This document shows, in pieces, positions 1-7,795 of a stretch of 64,000 nt of DNA. Within the stretch, counting starts at the first letter, position 1, and each line of letters begins with the position of its first letter. Below the pieces are notes generated by a model. That model searched no databases. It worked only from the letters and a program-made list of their open reading frames with translations, and was not told where the DNA came from. The stretch spans positions 2,472,501 to 2,536,500 of the forward strand of contig NZ_LR134386.1 of NCBI RefSeq assembly GCF_900637665.1, written 5' to 3'. The translations under genes were made by a program, and so were the position numbers. The stretch is from Chryseobacterium nakagawai (GTDB lineage Bacteria; Bacteroidota; Bacteroidia; Flavobacteriales; Weeksellaceae).

Positions 1-3000
1 ATTGGATTTTATCTATAATATAATTGGATGAACTGGTACTGTAATCAGGAAGGATTAAAGTTCTTGATGGTGCATTGATTCCTGCAAAAGTCAGCCTGTC
101 CAAACAATCTCCAAGCATTTTTAAAGATTGGTTTACCTGCAGATTACCTTCTAAAGCAACATGATTATTTTTCTCAATAGTCAGATTATTGACTGACATA
201 GTTGTTTTAAGAACGATGGAAGGGTTTACTTTATCAATTCTTGAAACCACCGCTGAGCGGATGATGAAATTATTGATAACCCCGCCAGGAAAACTAAAAG
301 AGATGATATAGTCAGTATTCGTTGTGGAATTGGTATATTCTATTCTTTCAAAATAATGATTGACGTTGCTGAAAGCAATATCAGCATCGGAACCTCCTGT
401 AGATCTGAATAATTTGATTACACTATTGGCCGTATTTACTACCGGTTGTTTGGTATTGATGGCGAAGCCGCTATTTACGGTAAGATCTGCGTTGTCCATC
501 ACCAGCTGTGAACCATTGAGATTAAAAGCATTGACATTCATTATCGTACCACTTATATCTAAACTGTTACCAGGTACATTGGTTTGGCTGATGCTTGAAG
601 ATCCGATAAGGTCATACTGTGACGTTCCTCTATTGATTTTCCATTGAGCATCTCCTGAGAAAGTTAAAGCAGATGTTGCTCCGTTGGGAGTTACATTTTT
701 TAAAGCACCTGTAGGTTTGTTAATGTTGACAAACGTAAATCCACTGAAGTATCCGGCATCATAATATCCAGCATGTAAGACCATATTTCCATTGACATTC
801 ATTTTGTAATAATTGTTATTTCCTGCAAAATAAGATCTTGATCCTGGAGTGAGTCCACTGAATATGATATCATTCACTGAAACATCATTGGTCATCTGTA
901 TAGCTGTAATTCCAGTAGTGTAGAATCCTGAATACTGGTCAAAGAAAACATTATCGTTAATCGTAGGAAGACCACAATTGGCTGTTGCTCTGGTACTTGA
1001 TGGATCCAGGGACCAGTGGCTGAGGTCATTCCAGGTTCCGGCCCCTCCTTTCCAGTAAAAGTTTTTAGAAGCGCTGGCCTTGAAATTAATTCCGGAATTA
1101 TTCCCACTGTCTACGGAATTGCTGGCATTGATAGGTTTTGCACCTGCAACAGGAGTGACATAGCTTGCATTAATCCCTGAAATATTCATTCGGTTAAGCT
1201 CAACGAATCCATTTCCGTTAATGTTGTTGCCTAGGATCAGATTATTTCCACCCTGACCAGTAAAAGTAAGAACCAAATCACAGTCTGCACGATTAAAAAT
1301 CCAGCTGTCTGTGATGGTAAGTTTTACCGTAGTATCAGAAATAGTAATATTAGAAGCTGCATTAATAACTGCATTTTTTGTTTTGTTGTTTCCAAAAAAT
1401 CTGATGTCACCACCATTCACCTGAAAGTTGTCAGTAGTAAGGTACTGTATATTTCCAATACTGTTGCCTTCTTTATAGGCTTTACCAAAAAAATGATTGG
1501 TATTTCCTGAACCGGAATAACGCCCGTTGTAGTTTTGGAAGTATACAGAAGTATTGGGAGCCGTAATGGTCTGTTTTGTTAAAATATTGAGAAGATTCTG
1601 ACTTAGCAAAGCATTATCTATATTAACATTATTTCCTCCCAGCCAAAGCTCACCGGCTTTTATTTTTCTTCCGTCAGCATAAAGATTACTTGTTAAGGCA
1701 TTGTTATCAAAATTGAAAATGCCAGCCACTTCTACATCATAAGGAGTTCCTGAATTAGAGGGCATAAGATAAAAATTATCATTTCCGTAGATAACCAATT
1801 GACTTACTTTCTGACCTTCGAAATTCATATAACGATTTGCTGCCGGATCTCCTGGATTATATTTAATAAAACTAATGCTAACAGGAGCAGACACGTCCTT
1901 CTGAAGATAAAGATTACCATACAAAGTCGTATTAATATTCAAAACAGGACTGGCAGGAGCATTATTCCAGGTCATATTCCTTATTAAGGCAACTGTCCCA
2001 CCATTATTAATAGTGTTATTTCCTGAAGTAAAACCTGAGTTTTCATTAAAGATAACATCGTCATACATGATAGGAATGCAGTTAGCAGAAGGTCCTCCAG
2101 ATGTGAATGACCAATGGGCAGGATCATTCCAGTTACCTCCGCCACCTATCCAGTAATATGTCTTTGCGGCTATCCCTGGATAAGTAATAGTGCCAGTATT
2201 ATTTCCTCCATCTATGCCTGCTGTTACAGATGCTCCTCCTGTAAGCTTTACCGAAGCTAAATTATAACCATTAAATGAAACGACTCCATTTCCATTGATA
2301 GAACCTGGAAGAATCAGGTTGACAGGTAATAAAGGTTCTACAGCTAAAAACTTTGGGATAATTCCATTACATGGAGTATTGGCCGTAAGACTTTGATTAA
2401 CCTGAAAATATGTATTGGATGAAGTTTGTCGGAAGCTGTATTGTCCGCCATTCAGGGTGAGATTATTGATGTCAAATTGTGATGCTCTGAATATATTATT
2501 TCCCTTTCCAAGGGTCATATTTTTTATTTCAAATCGGGTTCCTATCATTTCAGCACTTCCATCACCCAAAACCATATCATTGGCATTATATAAATTAGCA
2601 TTAATGTAGCAGGCATATAAATTAACTTTGTTAAAATTAAACTGTGTTCCGGTAAAATTACCTCCTGCGGTAGCTATTCCTGTTACCTCATCCACTGTCA
2701 GAAGATTTCCGCCTGTTATCTGAGAGTAACCTGAGGAAGTAAGATGTATTTTTTTGATATTCTGGGTAGTCTGTATATTCAATGCAGGAAAGGAAACTGT
2801 AGCCTGGGTAAGATTAGCCGCTGAATTTAATGTCATCGTACTGGTGGTAGTCACCGTTGAGGACCTGAAGTTGGAAGCTGCTGTAGAACTATAGCTGAAT
2901 ACCATAGAATTGATATTCTTATTATCCGTATCTAAAAAAGCACTGTCGCTGATGTTGAAATAGAAAAACCCGTTGCTGGCAAAATTTTTCACCAGTTTAA

Positions 3001-3490
3001 AGGCTCCGTTTCCTTTAAGATTAATAGCAGATTGATAACTACCGTTGATATATGAAGGATCAATCATATTATCGGGAACGTCAATCATATTGGGGGTAGG
3101 ATTGGAGCTTTCTGAAAACAAATTCATCGTAAGATTATAGAATGCCGTGGCATTGGACTTCCATTTCAGATTCCCATATATATTAAAAACACTTGCTGAT
3201 GGAAAACTTAGCTTAGTAGTAAATGAATCATCTATAATGAAATCTTTACAAGTAGCTGATGATGGGATCGTTAATGTACCTCCACTAACAGGAAAACCAC
3301 TTCCTGAAGTAAAATAGACATTATCATACCGTGAAGGAATAATAGTAGCTGCCTGTCCTGATGCCGAGCCTATACGCCAGTGATTCAGATCACTCCAGCT
3401 ACCGGCACCGCCTACCCAGTAATAATTATTCTGAGCAAAAATAATTTGGGAGGTAAGGAATAATAATATGAAATATAATTTATGTTTCAT
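1..3490 (-). CDS. Very large secreted repeat protein (partial, C-terminus outside window)
   Basis: An open frame on the minus strand starts at ATG 3490-3488 and leaves the window at base 1, giving about 1163 residues without a stop in the stretches I checked. It begins with a signal peptide (hydrophobic stretch ending in IIFAQ, about residue 20). A unit opening with [YF]YW.GG.G.W.D..HW occurs three times, with the Trp at residues 25, 447 and 813, each followed by long beta-rich, Asn/Gly/Thr-rich sequence. This is the style of Bacteroidota adhesin-like cell-surface proteins, which usually end in a type IX secretion signal, but that end is not visible. The S74 protein lies 100 nt upstream on the same strand, so co-transcription is possible. 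Ligand and function are unknown. Confidence 0.8.
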   Translation of the reverse strand, partial: MKHKLYFILLFLTSQIIFAQNNYYWVGGAGSWSDLNHWRIGSASGQAATIIPSRYDNVYFTSGSGFPVSGGTLTIPSSATCKDFIIDDSFTTKLSFPSASVFNIYGNLKWKSNATAFYNLTMNLFSESSNPTPNMIDVPDNMIDPSYINGSYQSAINLKGNGAFKLVKNFASNGFFYFNISDSAFLDTDNKNINSMVFSYSSTAASNFRSSTVTTTSTMTLNSAANLTQATVSFPALNIQTTQNIKKIHLTSSGYSQITGGNLLTVDEVTGIATAGGNFTGTQFNFNKVNLYACYINANLYNANDMVLGDGSAEMIGTRFEIKNMTLGKGNNIFRASQFDINNLTLNGGQYSFRQTSSNTYFQVNQSLTANTPCNGIIPKFLAVEPLLPVNLILPGSINGNGVVSFNGYNLASVKLTGGASVTAGIDGGNNTGTITYPGIAAKTYYWIGGGGNWNDPAHWSFTSGGPSANCIPIMYDDVIFNENSGFTSGNNTINNGGTVALIRNMTWNNAPASPVLNINTTLYGNLYLQKDVSAPVSISFIKYNPGDPAANRYMNFEGQKVSQLVIYGNDNFYLMPSNSGTPYDVEVAGIFNFDNNALTSNLYADGRKIKAGELWLGGNNVNIDNALLSQNLLNILTKQTITAPNTSVYFQNYNGRYSGSGNTNHFFGKAYKEGNSIGNIQYLTTDNFQVNGGDIRFFGNNKTKNAVINAASNITISDTTVKLTITDSWIFNRADCDLVLTFTGQGGNNLILGNNINGNGFVELNRMNISGINASYVTPVAGAKPINASNSVDSGNNSGINFKASASKNFYWKGGAGTWNDLSHWSLDPSSTRATANCGLPTINDNVFFDQYSGFYTTGITAIQMTNDVSVNDIIFSGLTPGSRSYFAGNNNYYKMNVNGNMVLHAGYYDAGYFSGFTFVNINKPTGALKNVTPNGATSALTFSGDAQWKINRGTSQYDLIGSSSISQTNVPGNSLDISGTIMNVNAFNLNGSQLVMDNADLTVNSGFAINTKQPVVNTANSVIKLFRSTGGSDADIAFSNVNHYFERIEYTNSTTNTDYIISFSFPGGVINNFIIRSAVVSRIDKVNPSIVLKTTMSVNNLTIEKNNHVALEGNLQVNQSLKMLGDCLDRLTFAGINAPSRTLILPDYSTSSSNYIIDKIQ

Positions 3491-3589
3491 GTTGTTAGAA
3501 TTACAAAATTGGTAATAGATTGAGAGAGAGCTGTCTCAACCTTTGCTAAACATAATACCTCTTTGACTAGAGGCAATCCGTCATGAAGA

Positions 3590-4450
3590 TTATTTGGATT
3601 TTTTCAGGTGTTGCAATGCTTTTTGTAATTCTTCTATTTTTTTTCCCTGTTCCTGAACCGTTTGTAATAAAAGGGGAATCAATTCATTATAATTGACAGA
3701 TTTATATCCATCATTATCGGTACTTACGATGTTGGGCAGTACTTTCTCTACTTCCTGAGCAACAAGACCATACTGAAGCTGAGCATTTCCGCCTTTCTTT
3801 TTTCCGGTTTCATTCCAGAAATAAGAAACAGGTTTTAGCTTACTGATAATTTCTTGGGAAGACTTTATTTCGGTAATATTTTGTTTTAATCTTTCATCAG
3901 AATTATAATCTATAGCGCTTGCTTTTACCGTTCCGGCAACATCCAGTTTTGCAGTGGCTGAAGGAGCCGTTCCAATCCCTACACTGCCAATGCCGGAAAA
4001 GACAAGGTTTTTACCGTTCAGATCTACATTTCTTGAAGCCAAAGCGGTTGTAATAGCTCCATCTGAAGTGTAAATATTAGAATTAACTCCCATACTTTCC
4101 CAGCTGGTTCCGTTCCAGAAATAATAACCGGGTTGGGTGATCTTGGCTACTTTTGAAGTAGGGGAAGCTGGTGTGGCAGTAGCGTAAATCATTAGAGATT
4201 CACTTCCGGACTGGATGCTTGCCGTCATCGTTTGAATCTGATCTCCGGTAAGCCTGGGAATCATAAGCCCTTCAGCCTGTGAACTTCCATTTGTTTTAGC
4301 GGTAATATCCAGTGTAGCTTTTGGATCTGGGGTGTTTATCCCGATTCTACCGGCCTGAGAATAAAATAATGAAGAGATGGAAATACTTCCGATGAGGCAT
4401 AGCCTGAACACTGCAGAATGAGTCTTCTGCACAAAAGTAGAGTTTTGCAT
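3590..4450 (-). CDS. Secreted VGIN-type protein with C-terminal S74 chaperone domain
   Basis: 286 residues. The N-terminal hydrophobic segment ends near YSQA (30-33) and is followed by the RIGINTPDPKATLDI motif typical of Bacteroidota fibre-like secreted proteins. Residues 181-275 match the intramolecular chaperone of endosialidase (peptidase S74): SDERLKQNI with S184 and K189 at the spacing of the known Ser-Lys dyad, LKPVSYFWN, YGLVAQEVEKVLPNIV and VNYNELIPLLL, then a short coiled coil (265-283). In known S74 proteins this domain trimerises a fibre and cleaves itself off just before the Ser. The gene lies between the TetR gene and the large repeat protein on the same strand. Confidence 0.85.
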   Translation of the reverse strand: MQNSTFVQKTHSAVFRLCLIGSISISSLFYSQAGRIGINTPDPKATLDITAKTNGSSQAEGLMIPRLTGDQIQTMTASIQSGSESLMIYATATPASPTSKVAKITQPGYYFWNGTSWESMGVNSNIYTSDGAITTALASRNVDLNGKNLVFSGIGSVGIGTAPSATAKLDVAGTVKASAIDYNSDERLKQNITEIKSSQEIISKLKPVSYFWNETGKKKGGNAQLQYGLVAQEVEKVLPNIVSTDNDGYKSVNYNELIPLLLQTVQEQGKKIEELQKALQHLKKSK

Positions 4451-4493
4451 AGTTTTTTTAATTGTTTTTTATTTGAGTATGTTTAATCTTTCC

Positions 4494-5030
4494 TTAGTGT
4501 GAGGAATGAAGTATATTTTTAATAATAGTTTTAGAGGTTTCAATAAACTCATTGGACCTATAGAGCTGGCTGGTAAGTATTGAGCTTTCAAAAAGGAGAT
4601 AGATATGGGCTGCTATCTTTTCATCCTTCATTTCATCATTGAAGAAGATTCTCAGCTTATTCTTATGATAGCGGAGAACGGAATGGATTTCCTCTTTATC
4701 AGCAGGTATTTCAGATAAGATATTCCAGAAACTGCAGCCTCTGAAATTTTCTTTTTCATTCATATACATCAGAAAATCAAAAGATTTCAGAATCTTTTCT
4801 TCAGAGCCTAAAGCTCCGGAGATGAACTTTTTCAGTTCCGAGACCCAATAATCATATCTTTTGTTGAGGAATTCAATACACAGCTCATCTTTTGACTTAA
4901 AATGCTGATAGAAGCTTGCCTTTGAAACATTGGCTTCTTCAATGATCTGATTAATGCCGGTACTGTTAAAACCTTGCTTATGAAACAGAAGCAGGGTGGT
5001 ACTTAATATTCTTTCACGAGGTTTGGACAT
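4494..5030 (-). CDS. TetR/AcrR family transcriptional regulator
   Basis: 178 residues, a normal TetR length. Residues 4-50 form the DNA-binding domain: ERILSTTLLLFHKQGFNSTG, INQIIEEANVSKASFYQHF and KSKDEL are characteristic of the helix-turn-helix of this family. The rest is an all-helical ligand/dimer domain without recognisable ligand motifs. It ends 43 nt before the S74 gene on the same strand, so the two could share a transcript. A palindrome just upstream of the start is a likely autoregulatory site. The inducer cannot be told from sequence. Confidence 0.9.
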   Translation of the reverse strand: MSKPRERILSTTLLLFHKQGFNSTGINQIIEEANVSKASFYQHFKSKDELCIEFLNKRYDYWVSELKKFISGALGSEEKILKSFDFLMYMNEKENFRGCSFWNILSEIPADKEEIHSVLRYHKNKLRIFFNDEMKDEKIAAHIYLLFESSILTSQLYRSNEFIETSKTIIKNILHSSH

Positions 5031-5064
5031 TGGTTATGTTTTTCACAAATTTAAACAAAATATG

Positions 5065-5080
5065 AACAGACTGGTATGTT
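5065..5080. promoter_or_regulatory. Candidate TetR operator
   Basis: The 16 bases AACAGACTGGTATGTT, 35 nt upstream of the TetR start codon, form an imperfect palindrome in which six of eight pairs match (pattern AACAnACnnGTnTGTT). Position and symmetry suit a TetR homodimer site. Assignment is by inference. Confidence 0.45.
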
Positions 5081-5214
5081 TGTTAAAAAAACATCAATAT
5101 TCCTATGAAATATAAAAAAAATAAAGTAATTATATTAAGAATTTAATAGGTAAAGTGCAGGTTTTAAATGAAATAGCATTAATATGCTTGGCATTGTTTT
5201 TTATAAATAGTTAT

Positions 5215-5943
5215 TTATACAAAGCCTTTTGCATAATAAAGCTGTATGAGAAAAAACAATAAGGTAAAGAACCATACTACATAAGGATGATAGCGGAAAT
5301 TTTCTTTCAGGATATAATGAAGGGCTTTGAATAGTTTAAACAATCCAATCACTCCTATAACAGAAAAGAGTATGAAAATGACAAAAAATGTGTATTCTCT
5401 GGAACTGTAATCTCCAGACAATGATAATTTATCCAGATGATCTATGTAAGACTGTACATTGATAGTATGTCCCAAGAACATAGTAGAAAGAATCAGTATA
5501 AAAAATGGAGTAGAAGTGTAAACTGTAGTATAGATAAAAGAAAAGAGTAAGGTACGGAAAGCTACAGTATTCACTTTTTCTTTTTTATACCACAACAATA
5601 TTACACTAAACATCACAGCTGTAAAATTGTTCATCAGGAATATAAATAAGGCTTTTTCTACCATACTTAATCCCTTGATCTGTGAAAGGAAATTTTGTTC
5701 TCCGCCATAATCCATTAACAGGACTGATACAATCACTGAAGTATATACAGAGAGCTTGATAGGAGAAAGATAGTCGTGAAATCGTTCGGTTTCTTCTTTC
5801 TCCATCTCATGAACGGACAGATCATAGCAACGGCGGGGATCCTGAAACAATTTAAAAATAGTTACCGGCACCAGCAATATTTCAATAATGATCTGAAGAC
5901 ATAGCTTCTCGAAACTGTCAATCAATTTTTCGAACATACACAA
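5215..5943 (-). CDS. Integral membrane protein of unknown function
   Basis: 242 residues with about five or six hydrophobic helices (roughly 18-32, 65-80, 93-118, 128-155, 185-208, 220-238). Between the first and second lies a polar stretch containing DPRRCYDLSVHEMEKEE. The arrangement recalls small Yip1 or DUF3667-like membrane proteins, but I see no diagnostic motif and assign no function. It stands alone: 184 nt separate it from the TetR gene and 81 nt from the cupin-like gene, all on the minus strand. Confidence 0.7.
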   Translation of the reverse strand: MCMFEKLIDSFEKLCLQIIIEILLVPVTIFKLFQDPRRCYDLSVHEMEKEETERFHDYLSPIKLSVYTSVIVSVLLMDYGGEQNFLSQIKGLSMVEKALFIFLMNNFTAVMFSVILLWYKKEKVNTVAFRTLLFSFIYTTVYTSTPFFILILSTMFLGHTINVQSYIDHLDKLSLSGDYSSREYTFFVIFILFSVIGVIGLFKLFKALHYILKENFRYHPYVVWFFTLLFFLIQLYYAKGFV

Positions 5944-6024
5944 GTATTAAGGGAACGGGTTCACTATGCAATTTAATCATTTTTAAATTGCATATCGCAT
6001 AAAACCAGTGAAGTAAGAGGTAAT

Positions 6025-6906
6025 TTATTTCGGAAGTCCCTTCTTCAGAGCTATATTGGCTCTTTCAACAGATTTTCTTTCCTTCCAATCCATGTATCTT
6101 TTTTTATACCTTCCTTTCATGAAATTATCAAAATTACGTTGAACAGCAAGGTTCCATAAAGAATGAGCCTTTACAGACCAGCTTTTATCCCATGCACGAA
6201 GCGAAAGAGAGAAAGAACCATCCAGGTATTTCATCCAGTGCCACCAACCGGTAGGCATAAACAGGGTATCTCCATGCTCAAGATAACATTCTATTCCTTC
6301 GATCCCATCCAGTGCCGGGAATTTTTCAAAATCAGGGTTGGAAATATCATAATCTTCCAGAGCATACGTTGCATAAGGAAGCTTATACAAACGGGTTTTC
6401 CACTTATATTCGAAGAGAAGAACATGCTTTCTTCCGTTGAAATGAGTATGGAAGATATGCGGCATATCAATATCATAATGAAGGAACGTTACAGAACCTT
6501 TACCACCGAAGAACATGCTCGGGTATTTATCAAGGAATCCCCCCATTAGGTTTTTAGGTGGGATATAATCATCCAACAATTTAGGAGCAAACTTAATAGG
6601 ATCAAAAAAGAAGATTCTCAGATCCGTAGGTTCTCGCTGGATCAGATCTACGTATTCACCAAAAGGCATTTTGGTGGTCGGAGTGTTAATGGGAGCTGCA
6701 GGATCCGCTTTAGCACTGTCATATAAAGGTACAACAACATCGCCAACCACTTCCTTCATGTACTCCATTGTCCATTTTTGATATGCAGGCCAATTTCTTG
6801 CCATATTTTTGATTACCACTGGCTTGCGAGGCTTAAGATATTTCTCACGGAAATCTTCCTGTGAAATGTCATCTACAATATCAATTGGTTTAAGGAGTAT
6901 GCCCAT
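6025..6906 (-). CDS. Cupin-like (JmjC-type, Cupin_8) protein
   Basis: 293 residues. The N-terminal part contains FREKYLKPRKPVVIKNMARNWPA (split here by motif), the usual opening of Cupin_8/JmjC proteins. The core shows a metal site: FLHYDID gives H143-x-D145, and GDTLFMPTGWWHWMKYL gives a distal H223. These are the expected Fe(II) ligands of a 2-oxoglutarate-dependent oxygenase fold. Relatives include protein hydroxylases, but the substrate here is unknown. No signal peptide is seen, so it is probably cytoplasmic. The C-terminal 40 residues are very basic. Confidence 0.85.
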   Translation of the reverse strand: MGILLKPIDIVDDISQEDFREKYLKPRKPVVIKNMARNWPAYQKWTMEYMKEVVGDVVVPLYDSAKADPAAPINTPTTKMPFGEYVDLIQREPTDLRIFFFDPIKFAPKLLDDYIPPKNLMGGFLDKYPSMFFGGKGSVTFLHYDIDMPHIFHTHFNGRKHVLLFEYKWKTRLYKLPYATYALEDYDISNPDFEKFPALDGIEGIECYLEHGDTLFMPTGWWHWMKYLDGSFSLSLRAWDKSWSVKAHSLWNLAVQRNFDNFMKGRYKKRYMDWKERKSVERANIALKKGLPK

Positions 6907-7077
6907 TCGTTTTAAATTATCCCGCTAAATTATTAATAATTTATGATAGTAAGTGAAAATAATTTCGTTTATCTGGAATTAATATAAATAGATGAAAAAT
7001 TAACAAGGCTGACTTCTTTGTAAAGCATTTATTAATAGGGATATTTGTATGTTTTTGTTGGAAAATAAACTGCTTAT

Positions 7078-7702
7078 ATGAAAGAATACTATTTTCATGA
7101 AAAAGATGGTGCTTATTTTATAAGCTTTGCTACGGCATTCTGGATTGATGTTTTTACCAGAATGGAGTATTTTGTCATTAATGCTTTGGATTATTGTAGA
7201 AAGAATAAAGGGATGTCCATTTTCGGATATTGTATCATGCCGAATCACATTCATTTGCTTTTTCGTTCAGAGAAGGGTGAACCTTCAGAATTGATAAGAG
7301 ATTTTAAAGGTTTCATAGCAAGAAAATTATTAGAAGCTATTGAAGAAAATACTCAGGAAAGTAGAAAAGATTGGTTTGTTATAGATGTTTGAGAAAGCAG
7401 GAAAGAGAAATTCAAACGTTAAAAAATATCAGTTTTGGCAACAGCATAATAAACCAATAGAAATATGGTCTCTCAAAGTATTTGAGCAGAAATTGAATTA
7501 TATTCATCAAAATCCTGTTAAAAGTGGGTTTGTCATAGACCCATGGGAATGGAAGTATAGCAGTGCTAGAAATTATTGTGATGATTATCAGGAGATATTG
7601 GAAATAGATGTAAACTATAATAATGACAAAAAGCACGAGCTAGAAGCTCGCATCAGCGGATGCACATTAATAAATGTTTACATGATTACTCATTATAGAT
7701 AG
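7078..7702 (+). pseudogene. REP-associated tyrosine transposase (RAYT, IS200-like), frameshifted
   Basis: Two adjacent frames together make one Y1 transposase of the RAYT type. The first (7078-7392) opens with EYYFHEKDGAYFISFATAFW and carries the HUH motif in MPNHIHLLF. The second (from 7385) carries the catalytic-Tyr context LNYIHQNPVKSGFV. The frames meet at about 7384: skipping one base there joins DWFVI to MFEKAG without a gap, so a one-base insertion broke the gene. The predicted C-terminus reads through two small hairpins (7636-7663). Related proteins mobilise or process REP hairpins. The gene is probably inactive unless the frameshift is bypassed. Confidence 0.85.
7636..7663 (+). repeat. 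Paired small hairpins at the end of the RAYT gene (REP-like)
   Basis: Two perfect hairpins lie back to back: CGAGCT/AGCTCG with a 3-nt loop (7636-7650) and GCATC/GATGC with a 4-nt loop (7650-7663), sharing base 7650. They lie inside the last codons of the RAYT frame, where REP/BIME or IS200-type subterminal hairpins are expected. I did not find another copy in the window. Confidence 0.5.
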
Positions 7703-7752
7703 TTTTTTGTTTGTAATAAAAAGTAACCTTAAATTTTACAGGTATAATTTAT

Positions 7753-7791
7753 AATTGGAATTTTCCCCTTAGATTCCAATTCTTATATTTG
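7753..7791 (+). promoter_or_regulatory. Inverted repeat and -7 element of the M1 peptidase gene
   Basis: AATTGGAA (7753-7760) and TTCCAATT (7774-7781) form a perfect 8-bp inverted repeat. Immediately after it lies TATATTTG (7784-7791), a match to the Bacteroidota -7 consensus TAnnTTTG. The ATG at 7796 follows after only four bases, so the transcript would be leaderless or nearly so. The inverted repeat would sit in the spacer of the promoter. Confidence 0.45.
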
Positions 7792-7795
7792 ATGT

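Noticed and set aside
360..2609. Short plus- and minus-strand frames inside the first 3.5 kb
   Set aside because: They are shadows of the large minus-strand gene, which is open throughout in its own frame.
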